DNA of 64,000 nt, from assembly GCA_026545765.1 (NCBI GenBank), contig CM048840.1:53134580-53198579 (forward strand). The letters are read 5' to 3'. The stretch comes from Plantago major (lineage: Eukaryota > Streptophyta > Magnoliopsida > Lamiales > Plantaginaceae). The stretch's first letter is position 1, and every line of letters starts with the position of its first letter. Position numbers and translations under genes: made by a program. Positions 49,032 through 60,475 of the stretch are shown piece after piece. The notes beneath the pieces are model-generated. The model was not told the origin of the DNA. It saw only the letters and a list, made by a program, of their open reading frames with translations, and did not search any database.

Positions 49032-49133
49032 TTAGGGGTGGGTTTTAAGAGGTTTTCAGTTGATGATGATCAAATAGAAATTGGGTTTCTGTCTTGTGGA
49101 ATACTAGTATTTGGAATCAAATTAATATCATTC
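49032..49133 (-). promoter_or_regulatory. Residual GLDH 5' leader before the MULE end
   Basis: Only about 100 bp separate the GLDH ATG (49031) from the inferred left end of the MULE. Any older promoter now lies beyond 54630, so the transcription start must lie in this strip, inside the MULE terminal repeat, or use new sequence. No clear TATA box seen. Confidence 0.5.
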
Positions 49134-49699
49134 CAGAATCAATTACATATGGCACCCCTGATAGACACCTATCGCTCATCTAGATCCATATTAGTTTAAC
49201 AATTACATTTAGGTTCAAAATCCGACCAACTTATAAAATACAAGAATTAATTCACACACCAAACAAGGCCTTAGCTCTATTCTTTGTAAAACCCTTAGGT
49301 TAATTATCATTTTTCCAAAAAAACACAACACTTCCACCCGCCAAAAACCTCTTCGTCTTCTTCACGCCTCTTCCTTTCAATTAACCGAATTCCGCCATTA
49401 AGGAAGCTCGATTCTTCATAATGACTATAATTTCACGTGATTCGCCATAATTGCCCGTCGCTCTTTAATCGGGAAGAAACTCCATCGTGATGAAGGTTAG
49501 TTTTTTTTGTTTTGGTTTTAAAAATTCAATCTTTTGGTTTTTTTAGTTTTCCATGTATTCAATCACCTGAAACTTCATAATTTCATGTCATGGAGGTTTG
49601 ATTGTTATCGAGAAAGACAGACATGTATGTACATTGTGCCTAGGGTTTTTTTTCTGTATGTCTGCATTTTGATTTATGGTTATTTTGCTTGCTTCAGTG

Positions 49700-52600
49700 A
49701 TGGGAGCTAAGTTCGACATTAGGATTATTAGTGGCAAGGAACAATATTTGTTGGTCGACGTCGATTGTTCAAGGTACTCATTCTCCAAGCTTTTACATGA
49801 TGTCAATGGTTATGTGCAAAACAGTGATGGTACACTCTGTTTTAGCATGGTGGCTTATGTTAAGTTTTGCTTTGAAACAATTGAGGTTATAGATGATAAA
49901 TCTGTGAAGCTAATGTTTGAGAAGAATAAGGTAAACAAAGAAATTGACCTACACATTAATATCACTGATTCCCAACCTGTTCCATTAGCTATTGATACAT
50001 CATGTACCAAGAAACACATCCTTGCCCATTTTGATGCTGAGTATGTGCCACCTAGTAGTCAGGTTGGAGCTGAAACCCACCCTAGTGCTAGGAGAAAGGT
50101 TTTCAGGTCATGTAAACCAATTCCACCTAGAAGAAGTCCAACAAAACCCACTGAATATGTAGACTTGACTTCTGATGATGAAGCACCCCCAGTTACTCAA
50201 CCAAACACAAGACACCCAACTTACTCATTCCCCACCTGCACAAGCATCCCCACATAGTCCAATTCATACAGCTGCACATCTTACAACTCCAACTAAAGAA
50301 AGTCCTAGTCCATATATTCCCCAACAGCTTGATGAAACTCCTCTTAAGTCTGTGGCAAGTAATGCACCTTTGAATGGTGATGAGTTTGAGGAAATATTAT
50401 CTAGGATATTCACACAAAATGAGGTTGACATGGAGAAAGGGAAGGTTGATGGAAATGAGAAACAAACTGGGGAAGGTAGTAGTAGAGGGGTTGTTGTTGA
50501 TGATGAGGTATTGGTTGAGGATTGGATTGATGATGAAGATGACATTAACTTACAAAAAGAGAAGTTTAAAGCTGAAAAACTGAAGGGTAAAATGATAGAG
50601 CCTGAGACCATTGTGGAATCTGATTGGGAAACTGAAAGTAGTGATAGTGAGTATGTAGGATTTCAAGATGATGGTGGTGAAATTGAAAGTGATAGTGTAT
50701 CTCTTGTGCCTAGTGATGGTGAGGACTGTGGTACAAACAAGAAGATGGGAGAAAAGAGTAAATGTACTATTGATGATGATGCAAGTGATGGTGAAAAGAA
50801 TGATAGAGAGGTGTTTGACTGGGAGTATAATGAGCCAAACTTTGAGTATTTCCATGACAGTGAGGATGAAGGAATAGGATTTCACAGGGTTGTACATCTT
50901 TGAGACAGATGATGGGGATGAGGAGAACCCTGAGGCTAATGAGACTGTGGGGACTGAGCATGAGACAGAGAGGGCTAATGAGACAGGGACTGAGAGGACT
51001 AATGAGACAGAGGAGAATGTTCCTGAGCTTGATGATGATGATGATTATGTTCAAAGTGAGCAAGATGATGGTGATTTTACTGATGAAGAGTGGATTGGTG
51101 ATGAATTTGCTGAGAATAATATGGATTGGGATAAAGAGTTTAAAGAAGGTGATGTGTTTGGCAGTGCACAAGAGCTAAGGAGAAGAGTAAAGGAGTATGT
51201 ACTCAAGGTAGGATTTACACTGGTTAGGAAGAAGAATGACAATGTTAGATACACTGTGCAATGTGCAGGCAAGGGTTGTCCATGGAGACTACATGCAGGT
51301 TAGAAACTATGAAACCAACTACATATTTATCACACTTAAAATAATTGCATACTTATAACTTTTTATGTCATCAAAATGTTTCTTGATGATGAAATCTCCT
51401 TCATGATTAAGACTTACACAGGAGGGCATAAATGTGTAAGAAAGGTTGATCATAAGCAGGCAGATTGCAATTGGTTAGCTAGTAAGTTGCTTGATAAATT
51501 GAGGGAGAACCCTAGTTTGACTGCCAAGAAGCTACATCCTTGGGTGAATGACAACTTAGGTGTTGTGGTGCCATACATGAGGGTCTATAGAGCACTTTTG
51601 AAAGCAATGATAATATTGGGTGGAGATCCAACTAAAGCATTTAGAATCTCACCAAAGTATAGAGAGATGCTTCTAAGAAGCAATCCTGGTTCTATTGTGG
51701 AAATGTTTGTGAAACCAGTTATTGATAGGCCACCAATGTTTCAGAGATTCTTCTGTGGATTGGATGGTCTAAGGAGAGGGTTTTTGAATGGCTGCAGTCC
51801 ATTCCTCTTTTTTGATGGTTGTCATCTGAGGGGGCCATATGGAGGACACTTGCTTAGTGCAGTAGGAACAGATGCAGATTATGGAATCTATCCTGTTGCT
51901 TGGGCCATTGTGGAATCTGAGTGCAAAGATTCATGGGGATTTTTCATTCAATGCCTTGAGCAGTTTATTGGCCCTTTTGATGCAGAGAAACACTGGCATT
52001 TCATGGCAGACAGGAGTAAGGTATAAGAGCTACACATTTGGTAATTGTTCAGTCAGGTTAATGATTTCATATGCACTAACTTGATCTAAATGAATTTGCA
52101 GGGTTTGGTGCCTGTAATTGAGGAACAATGTCCCCATGTCATAAATAGAAAATGTGCAAAACACATTTATGACAATTTCAAGGTGAGATGGGGTAGTGTT
52201 GACCTAAGAAAGTATTTCTGGCAAGCAGCAAGTGCCTACACTTCATATGGCTACAAGAAGGCAATGGAAAAGATGAGAGCTGCAAGTGTACCAGCATGGC
52301 AGTACCTTACAAACATCCCTCTTGCATATTGGGCAAGACATGCATTTGATACAACTCCCAAGATTGATCATTGCACAAACAATTGCAGTGAGAGCTTCAA
52401 TAATTGGGTAGAGCCTGTTAGAGGATTCTCTATCCTTAATATCATGGAGGTAAAAGATCAAAACTGAATTATCTTGGTGTTTAATTTGCTGAACATGGTA
52501 GTTACTCTTACTTGTGTTGTACAGGGATTGAGAACTCAAGTGATGCAAAGGATAACATATAGAAGAAAGAAGGGACTGTCTTGCCAATCAGTTGTAATGC

Positions 52601-53462
52601 CTAGGGTGTTGAAGAAATTGAATGAAAGTCATGATCAATCAAGAAGGTGTAGGCTGGTTTCAGAAGTAGGGCATATGTATGAAGTTCTTGACCACTCATA
52701 CACTTTTGTTGTGAACATGGAGGATTGGTCATGTGATTGTAGAAAATGGGACATTGGTGGAATCCCATGTAGGCATGCATGGGTTGTTATCAATCACAAC
52801 AGACAAGATGGAGAGAATTTCATAAGTGAAAATCATACAAAGGCTGCCTATATGAGAGCATATGATATGCTTATTCTACCTGTGCCACAACATAGATTCT
52901 GGCCTGATGATTTGACTAATGATGAATGCTCACCACTTGAGGTGTTGAGAGCTCCTGGAAGGCCCCCTGTATCAAGGATTAAACATCCTAGTGAAGGTTC
53001 AAAAAGGAGAAAGGTTCCTATAAGCAAAACTAGAAGACAACCTAAGTGCAGTTTGTGTGGTGTAAGAGGCCATAATTGTAGGAAATGTCCTGGTTTGGTG
53101 AGCTTGACTATCATTTTCATTGTCTTTAAACCTTGTTTATTTTGGAGTTACTCATATTAACCATTCAATTGTATTATTGTTTTGCAGCAAACAGCTAATG
53201 AAGAGGAGCCAACTGAGGTGCAGAACAATGCCAATGACCAACAAACTGGAGTAAGTTTGGCTAATTCAATCTTAGTTTGTTGCAGTTTGTGTTAGTTTAT
53301 TGCATTTTGTTAGATGCAATCCTAGTTTGTGCAAGTGTGTGATTGTGTTAGTTTGTGCAAGTGTTTGCTTGTGTTAGTTTGTTGAAGTTTGTAATGGTTA
53401 TGTGAATGTAGACTTCAAGTGCTGCAGCTGAGAGAGTTGGGAATAAAAGAACTAGGGGATGA
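49700..53462 (+). pseudogene. mudrA-like MULE transposase (intron-containing, with frameshifts)
   Basis: I chose the ATG at 49700 (MGAKFDIRII), which opens a PB1-like N-terminus. An acidic linker is broken by shifts near 50215 and 50885. The MuDR DNA-binding region (51139-51298) contains QELRRRVKEYVLKVGFTL and CPWRLHA. The MULE catalytic domain (51376-52449) has FDGCHLRG (first Asp), MADRSKGL (second Asp) and CSESFN (Glu). A SWIM zinc finger (CDCRKWDIGGIPCRHAW, about 52733-52783) and a CCHC knuckle (CSLCGVRGHNCRKC, about 53047-53088) follow. Introns: 52021-52101, 52450-52524, 53098-53187, 53251-53411, all GT/AG. The expected intron after 51298 lacks an AG acceptor. It would bind the terminal repeats and cut and paste the element. 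Confidence 0.88.
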
Positions 53463-53782
53463 AGCTAGTGGCGTAAGCGTGGGAGTGTACAGAAGAGGAA
53501 GAGAAAATTCATCTAGGGGCAGGGGCAGGCCAACTGGAAGGGCAAGAGGAAGAAGAGGAATATGATGTGTTTTGGTTGGTTATGTTTTGGAAATTCAAAC
53601 CTTTTTGTTGATATGTTTTGGTTGGTTATTATCACTAGTTTGACAGTACTCAAAATATGATATGTTTTGGTTGGTTTTTGTCAAGTGCTTAGTATTTTGC
53701 CAGTGAATTTGTATTGAAACCTTACATTTGAAAATTGAGGTCAATCCATATATTTCTTCTCTTACACCTTACTAATGGCTAT

Positions 53783-54232
53783 CTACTTCATTGCTTGTAC
53801 AATTTGCACTATTAGATACAATGCAAGTAAGAAGATATTTAGGCATACAAGTTGCCTTATCCTAACATATTTGTCTACTGCAGTATCAACTCTCTTCTTT
53901 TGACTTCTCTGCCTCACACCATCACGTTGATCTTGTATAATATGGCCATGCCCTTCCACAGTTTGAACTCTTGTTGCTTGTTTTTGAACATTGTGCACCC
54001 TTGGTTGAACAAATTCAGAAATCAGTTGGGCATGCATATTATCTCCCCGTATTTGACCATTTTCTTCCAACTCATGCAACCATTCCGACCATCCATGAAT
54101 TGGACAGCTCCAATAAAATCTCCCCTCGTGTGGTTGGCATTTTTTCACAGAAAGAACGGTCTTCTTGCGACAATTTGACTTCTTACAAATAGGACGAATA
54201 ATACCGATACTCGGATCAAAGTTGGAACTCAT
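53783..54232 (-). CDS. GRF-type zinc-finger protein with C-terminal hydrophobic segment, second gene of the MULE
   Basis: 149 codons from the ATG at 54232 to the stop at 53783, uninterrupted. The N-terminus has Cys residues in CKKSNCRKKT and then GRFYWSCPIHGWSEW, the core of GRF zinc fingers (nucleic acid-binding, with the last metal ligand apparently His rather than Cys). A basic, Gln-rich middle follows, then about 20 hydrophobic residues (about 127-147). It lies between the transposase 3' end and the right terminal repeat, in opposite orientation, like mudrB in maize MuDR, though not obviously related to it in sequence. It could be a helper or anti-silencing protein or a captured host gene; function unknown. 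Confidence 0.7.
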   Translation of the reverse strand: MSSNFDPSIGIIRPICKKSNCRKKTVLSVKKCQPHEGRFYWSCPIHGWSEWLHELEENGQIRGDNMHAQLISEFVQPRVHNVQKQATRVQTVEGHGHIIQDQRDGVRQRSQKKRVDTAVDKYVRIRQLVCLNIFLLALYLIVQIVQAMK

Positions 54233-54639
54233 ACTTCAATTGAACAATTTGGTGTGAGCAAAAAACTGAATTATGGAGGAAAAATGGGGTTTAAATAGAC
54301 TACAACTAACTTCCAACGGCTAGTTTTTTCAAAAATAACGGTCATATTTCAATTACATTGGACTACATATTAGTTTAGATTCAATTACATTTAGGTCCTC
54401 ACGTGGCGGTCACGTGACACGGATAAGCTAAGGCTGTTTGGTGATTTCCAAAAGCTGATAATTGAATGAGGGCAAAATAGGCTTTTCCACGATTTAATTC
54501 GCCAAAAGTCAAATTCGTGGACCTAGATGTAATTGATTTATATCGCTATGGATTTAAATGTTATTCTTTATCTAACAGGGATCCAGATGTAATAATGAAA
54601 TCTAAGAGGGGTGTCAGATGTAATTTGCCCTTAATTCAA

Positions 54640-55520
54640 TACATGCCCACTCTCGGTCCGACTACATTTGTACTTATGATAACATACACTCGTCTATCTC
54701 AGTTGTACTCATTTACATCCCTTAAATTATTTGTAGAAATAAATTTCAAGTTGTGATTAGTCCTGATCGTTTATATATTGTAAAAATTGTAATGTCACGT
54801 AACTTTGTAAATTCAAGTTGGCTTCGTCCTGTCATGTGGCGTATAATTCAATCCAATCTATTCATTTAGGTTCGAAGTCATTTTTGTTGTAATTTTAGGT
54901 ACGATTGATTATAATTTTATTTTTTAATAATTAAAAATTCCCAACACATATAAGTTGATTACAATACCCTTTTTATATAATTATTTTTATTAAATAAATA
55001 TTTAATTAATAATTTGAGTTTGTATAAAATAAAATATATAACCCTTAATTATTAGTTAATTATCACTTAATCACAAAAAAGAAAAGAATCAAATACATTA
55101 CAAATCCAATAATCCTTTTTTGATTGAATAATTCAATTCTTGCGGGAGAAAACTCTAATGAGTAAGTCTCTAGAGAGACGTTATTATAGAAAGACCAAAA
55201 AAGACGGACAAAAATTACAATTATAATCGAAAACATTACAGGTTTTATTAAAAATATCGGTGATATATATTACATAAAAAAAAATTATATAAAATGTTCA
55301 CCTATAACACTATAAAATATTACTACTGATATTGTTTAAAACATTTCACATATACTTAAAAACATCAATCCGTCTCAGATCTCTCACTAATACTCATCTC
55401 TTTCAAGACTTTGTGAACTCTAATTCCATCAATGGACAGTTTCTCCATTGACATTAGCAGCTTTAGTTTGGATAAACTGAAGCAAATATTTAATCGCCTT
55501 TTGCGATTTGACCCAACAAC
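54640..55520. other. Gene-free interval with diverged repeats
   Basis: 54655-54800 (GGTCCGACTACATTTGTAC...TCAGTTGTACTCATTTACAT) resembles sequences near 30897 and, inverted, near 31820. 54825-55010 matches 39218-39400. 55011-55520 is AT-rich with no gene seen. Confidence 0.55.
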
Positions 55521-55522
55521 CC

Positions 55523-55755
55523 ATGGTGGTATGTGGTCACCCCACCACACACACCACGAAAATTATTATTGCACAAACATAATTTTACATGTTAGAGCTA
55601 TTTTACACCCCCCCCCCCCTCCGTTTCCAACAACCCCGCGGTCTTATATGGTCACCCTACCAATGACACAAAAGTTATTATTCAACAAACATATTTTTCA
55701 CATGCTATAATTGTTTTTTTCCCCACAATTCCAAACCCCCCCCCCCCCAACCAAA
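55523..55755. repeat. Two-copy tandem repeat of about 115 bp ending in C-runs
   Basis: ATGTGGTCACCCCACC (about 55531) and ATATGGTCACCCTACC (about 55646) start parallel copies. They share AAATTATTATTxxACAAACAT and TTTTxACATGxTA, and each copy ends in a run of about 13-14 C (55607-55619, 55736-55748). Confidence 0.8.
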
Positions 55756-55760
55756 CCCGG

Positions 55761-55985
55761 AGGTCCGTTATGGATGAAGAAAGTAGAGAGAAAATCGAAG
55801 AGAGTTCCCCGTCTAGAGAGTATATGCCCCCGACCCGTTATGGAGATCAAGAAAGTAGAGAGAAGATCGAAGAGAGTTTCCCCGCCTAGTATCAGATACC
55901 CCCCCTCCGGGCCCGTTATGGGTCAAGAAAGTAGAGAGAAGATCAAAGAGAGTTTCCCCGCCTAGAGAGTATCCGCCCGCCCCAT
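55761..55985. repeat. Three-copy tandem repeat of about 70-77 bp
   Basis: CCGTTATGG starts units at about 55765, 55835 and 55912. Each is followed by AGAAAGTAGAGAGAA, GATCGAAGAGAGTTxCCCCG and TCTAGAGAGTAT or variants. Confidence 0.9.
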
Positions 55986-56001
55986 CCGCGGGAAAAATAT
56001 A

Positions 56002-56231
56002 TTCCCTCCGTCTCGGAGGACTAGCGCGCAGTTTTATATGAAAAGCTAAAGTTTTGATAGAATATAATAAAGGTGGGATAAAGTGTACTTTTAGTGGCAA
56101 AGTGTGTAATTTGAGTGAAAAGTTGAGATTGTTTATTATTTGTTGGGTGTGATAGCTTCCTTTTTTGGTAATGTATGAAGTTTTATGGGACGGCTAAAAA
56201 AGACAAATGTATGAAGTTCTGCGGGACGGAG
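56002..56231. mobile_element. Stowaway-like MITE (family A), uninterrupted copy
   Basis: Ends TTCCCTCCGTCTCGGAGGAC and GTTCTGCGGGACGGAG. It serves as the reference for the interrupted copy at 31949-32468. Confidence 0.88.
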
Positions 56232-56495
56232 TGAATAGTTTTTACTAAATTAATCATAAAATGTTGCGGTCAGGTCTTGTTACAAAGGTATTGAACGGGT
56301 TCAAGTATATGCCACACCGGACCTAAACATCATTATTTCGAGCAGGGTTGAATTCAAGTTAGATAGAACCCGATCCGTTTAAAAGTAAAATAACGAAATA
56401 CCACTGTAGTAAGATATAGGCCGAGATGAAAACATGCAAATCATGTCAAGAGACCGTCTCTAGGCCTAACTCACCACTTTTGTTATATATATATA

Positions 56496-56759
56496 CTCCC
56501 TTCGCCCCGAACTCAAAACTTTCAATTTTCCGTTTTGGTCCGTTCCAAACTCAACTTCTCTTTCTTTAAATAGAAAATCTCTCTCCTACTTTATTGACAT
56601 ATCTCTTATTTTATTTACAATCTCTTATATTTTAATCACACTCTTTCAGTACTTTATTTACTCTTTTTGCTACTTTATTCATTATCTCTCCTACTTTATT
56701 CACTTTATCTTAAAACTTGTGCCCGGACCAACAGGAAGTTGTGTTCGTGACGGAGGGAG
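56496..56759. mobile_element. Stowaway-like MITE (family D), second copy
   Basis: Ends CTCCCTTCGCCCCGAACTCAA and TTGTGTTCGTGACGGAGGGAG with TA on both sides; repeated TACTTTATT words inside. Between it and the previous MITE (56232-56495) I see only AT-rich sequence with a CCGGACC/GGGTTCAAG patch that may be hAT-derived. Confidence 0.85.
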
Positions 56760-57049
56760 TATTTGGGTAGGAATAAGTCTTCTGAGAGACCGTCTCTATA
56801 TAAATTATCAAGAGACTGACATATACTGTCAAGAAAATCATTCATGTTATTGCCTCATGATCCTAGCAACGACACTAAGACTCCCCTATTCGAACTCTGT
56901 TCCAACATAGAATCAAAATTTATAATTGGACATCTAAATAACTATTAATTTTCTTTTAAATAGATTCGAGGAGTATTATGTTTAATAAATGCTCTATTTT
57001 TAAAAATGTCATTATTTTATTTTATCGCATTTAATAAATTTATATTATA

Positions 57050-58500
57050 TTTTAATGAAAAAAATTATTTAATTTAATAATAATATTTAAGATTGGTGCA
57101 TTGGATTCGTTTTGTTACGGAGAATCCGAATATATATTCAAAATATTTTCGAAGTTTTTTGATAAATTTATATGAGATTTTATAAAAACAATGTATACGG
57201 TAAAAAAAGAGTGAAAGTGATAAGGTGCATTGTATAGTATTGAATTAACATGTTTAATAACTTATTTTGCAAAATTGAATTTACGCAACCAATATATCTC
57301 ATTTAATAGATTTATTTCATTTTAATGAATAATAATTTATTTAATAAATAATAATATTCAACATTGGTGTCTATGGATTTATCATGTCGCGGTGATCCAA
57401 ATGTACGTTATATTTTGTAGATAAAATTATATGAAATTTAATAAAAACTATATATGCAGTAAACATACAAAAAAAAAATAGTGGAATTCATAATTGCATC
57501 GCATTGTAAACAACTCACATGTTCCACATCTTATTTCCCAAAATTAGGATTTACGCAACCAATATATTCAATTTAATAAATTTATATTTTTTTAATGAAT
57601 AAATATTTTATTTAATTAATAATAATATTTAAAATTAGTGTCTATCGATTCATATTGTCGCGGTGAATCCAAATATATGTTCGAAATATTTTTCGAAGTT
57701 TTTTTGATAAATTTATATGAAATTTAATAAAAATATATGTATGTAGTCAACATACTGAAAATAAATAGTGCAAGTTATTTGGTGCATGGCATTGTACTAT
57801 ATAATTATATAAAATGTTCCATAGATTTTTTTCCAAATTTAAAATTTACACAACCAATAAAATTATACTTCTAAATTATAATTTTCTTTCTTCTTTAATT
57901 TTGTGAAGAAAATTGCATAATAATATATTAAATTGGTGTCTATGGATTCATCTTTGTCGCGGTGAATCCAAATATATGTTCTAAATATTTTTCGGAATTT
58001 TGTAGATAAATTTATATGATATTTAACCTAAAAATATATATATGCAGTCAACGTACTAAAAATAAATGGTGCAAGTTATATGGTGCTTTGCATTATATAT
58101 AATCAAAATGTTCCATAATTTTTTGTTCAAATTTAAAATTTACACAACCAATAGAATTATACATCTAAATTAAAATTTTCTTTTTTGCTTTATTTTTGTG
58201 AAGAAAATTTCATAATAATATTTAAAATTGGTGTCTTTGGATTTGTCTTGTCGCGGTGAATACAAATATATATTCGAAATATTTTTCGGAGTTTTGTAGA
58301 TAAATTCATATCAGATTTAATAAATATATATATATGTAGTCAACATACTAAAAATAAACGGTGCAAGTTATATGGTGCATTGCATTGTATATAATTAAAA
58401 TGTTCCATAGATTTTTTTTCCAAAATTAAAATTTACACAACCAATAGAATTATACTTCAAAATTATAATTTTCTTTTTTGCTTTATTTTTGTAAATGAAA
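57050..58500. repeat. Five-unit tandem array, unit about 270-300 bp
   Basis: An anchor (TTGGTGTCTATGGATTCATxxTGTCGCGGTGAATCCAAATATAT with variants) recurs at about 57091, 57361, 57631, 57931 and 58225. Each unit also contains TTTATATGAxATTTAATAAAAA, a GTGCAAGTTATATGGTGCATTGCATTGTA-like segment and ACGCAACCAATA or ACACAACCAATA. Units are diverged, with later ones more alike. Very AT-rich and non-coding. Confidence 0.88.
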
Positions 58501-58516
58501 CTCCATGAAATTCAAA

Positions 58517-58556
58517 CAGACATGCCACATCATATTTTGCCTATGTGGCATGTCTC
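58517..58556. repeat. Perfect inverted repeat (13-bp stem)
   Basis: AGACATGCCACAT and ATGTGGCATGTCT are exact reverse complements around a loop of about 12 bp. It lies between the tandem array and the pararetrovirus fragment. Confidence 0.85.
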
Positions 58557-58618
58557 TTGGCTCACATAGGTCGCCACTTTTATTATATATTTAGATTTAA
58601 AAAAAATAAAAGATATGG

Positions 58619-60475
58619 TATTAGAAGGAGGACAAGGAACTTCTATATCAAATAAACAAAAAAAAAACAGATTTTAAAGATATAATAAAAACATTTAATA
58701 CTCACAAGACAAGTAGTATCTCCATTAATTATATACAACATGAGATTAGGGAAGTGAAAACAGAGATAGGACAATTAAAGCAGGAAAATGAAGAAATGAA
58801 ACAAGACATTTTGATTTTAAAGTTAAAAGATGAATTACTGAAAGAAGAAAATATTACCAACAACATTGATAATACATAAAATAGGATAGAAAGTGATGAA
58901 GAAGAATCATTTATCAATGCTTTATCACAAATTTCCTACCAAAGGTGGTATGTCAAAATCAAAATTATTGTAGGAACGTTCACCTTAGAAACAATAGCCT
59001 TAATGGATAGCGAGGCAGATATGAACTGTATACAAGAAGGATTAATACCTACAAAATATTTTGAAAAAAAAACAATGGAAATGTTATCAATAGCAGATTC
59101 AACAAGTCTAAAGATAAATTATAAACTTTCTAATGCACATAATTGCAATGATGGGATTTGTTTCCGAACAAGTTTTGTTTTTAGTAAAAAACCTTAAACA
59201 CTAAAGTCATTTTGGGAAACCCATTTTTACAAATGTTGTATCCTTTACAAACAGATAACAGAGGTGTAGAAACTACTGTCTTAGGAAAGAAAATACTTTT
59301 CCAATTCCAATATTCAGTAACAAATAGAGACATAAATCTTCTACAAGAAACTGAAATCTTTCAAAAAATAAAAACAAATTATGTATCTCAAAGAATAACT
59401 TAGCTATAAAAGAATTGAAGAAAAGATAAAGAGCCCAGTTCTTCAAGAACAAATATCACTTTTCCAGAAGAAAATAGAAAATGAAGTATGTTCAGAAATT
59501 CCCACAACATTTTGGGATAGGAAGAAGCATATTGTAACCCTACCATATGAAAACGAATTTGAAGAAAGCAAAATCCCTACTAAAGCAAGGCCTATACAAA
59601 ACGAACCAGGAATTATTAGAACATTGTAAGAAAGAAATTACAGAGTTATTAAAAAGGAAAATCATAAGGCCTAGCAAATCGCCATGGTCTTGTTCTGCAT
59701 TTTATGTACAAAAGAATGCTGAACTTGAAAGGGGAACTCCTAGATTGGTTATAAATTACAAACCCTTGAACAAAGTCCTCAAATGGATTAGATATCCAAT
59801 TCCAATTAAAAGAGATTTGCTTAAAAGACTTTATAATGCTAAAATATTCTCTAAGTTTGATATGAAATCAGGATTCTGGCAGATACAAATTTCAGAAAAA
59901 GATAAGTACAAAACAACATTTACTATTCCGTTCGGACAGTTTGAATGGAATGTTATGCCTTTTGGATTGAAAAATGCTCCATCAGAATTTCAAAAAGTCA
60001 TGAATGATATATTCACTCCTTACACCACTTTTACAATTGTTTACATCGATGATATTCTAGTTTTTAGCCAAGATATAGAACAACAATGGAAACATTTAAA
60101 TATTTTCCTAAAAGTAATAAAAGAAAATGGGTTAGTAGTCTCTGCAAGAAAAATAAAACTATTCCAAGTAAGTATACGATTTCTAGGGCATCAAATTCAT
60201 GAAAATACTGTCATACCTATCCAACGGTCCTTAGAATTTGGAGACAAGTTTCCAGATGAAATTATAGACAAAACCCAATTACAAAGATTCCTAGAAGCTT
60301 TGAATTACGTAGGGGATTTTTATCCTAATTTACGTTAAGTTTGCAAACCCTTATTCGAAAGATTAAAATAGAACCCTCGAATGTGGACAAGCAAACATAC
60401 TGACATAGTCAAAGAAATAAAAATAAAAGTCAAAACTCTTCCATGCCTAACCATATGCCACCCTAATACTCTTAG
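58619..60475 (+). pseudogene. Endogenous pararetrovirus fragment (Caulimoviridae, Petuvirus/Florendovirus-like): protease and reverse transcriptase, broken
   Basis: A relic of a plant DNA virus lineage integrated in the genome. It opens with a coiled-coil-like segment (58736-58860), then an aspartic protease region (about 58990-59190) where the active-site triad reads DSE instead of the usual DSG, so the protease is dead. After several stops (near 59195 and 59401) the RT runs open from 59547 to 60338: FSKFDMKSGFWQIQ, MPFGLKNAPSEFQ and the active site YIDDILVFS (about 60043). The MPFGLKNAPSEFQ style and the protease context point to caulimovirids rather than Ty3/gypsy. The RT-RNase H connection fades at about 60475; no RNase H, movement or coat region is seen. 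Confidence 0.82.

Larger units (their letters stand above)
49134..54630 (+). mobile_element. Mutator-like element (MULE) with two convergent genes
   Basis: The ends are related inverted sequences: left ATTACATATGGCACCCCTGAT (49141 on) and right, on the minus strand, GGGCAAATTACATCTGACACCCCTC (54630 back), followed by CATCTAGATCC versus CATCTGGATCC. About 100 bp are alignable with gaps. Inside are a mudrA-like transposase gene on + and a GRF-type zinc-finger gene on -, arranged tail to tail. I could not identify the 9-11 bp target duplication. Confidence 0.82.

Noticed and set aside
58619..60475. Ty3/gypsy retrotransposon
   Set aside because: The RT block and the preceding protease resemble caulimovirids, and no LTR or integrase is visible; a phylogeny would settle it.
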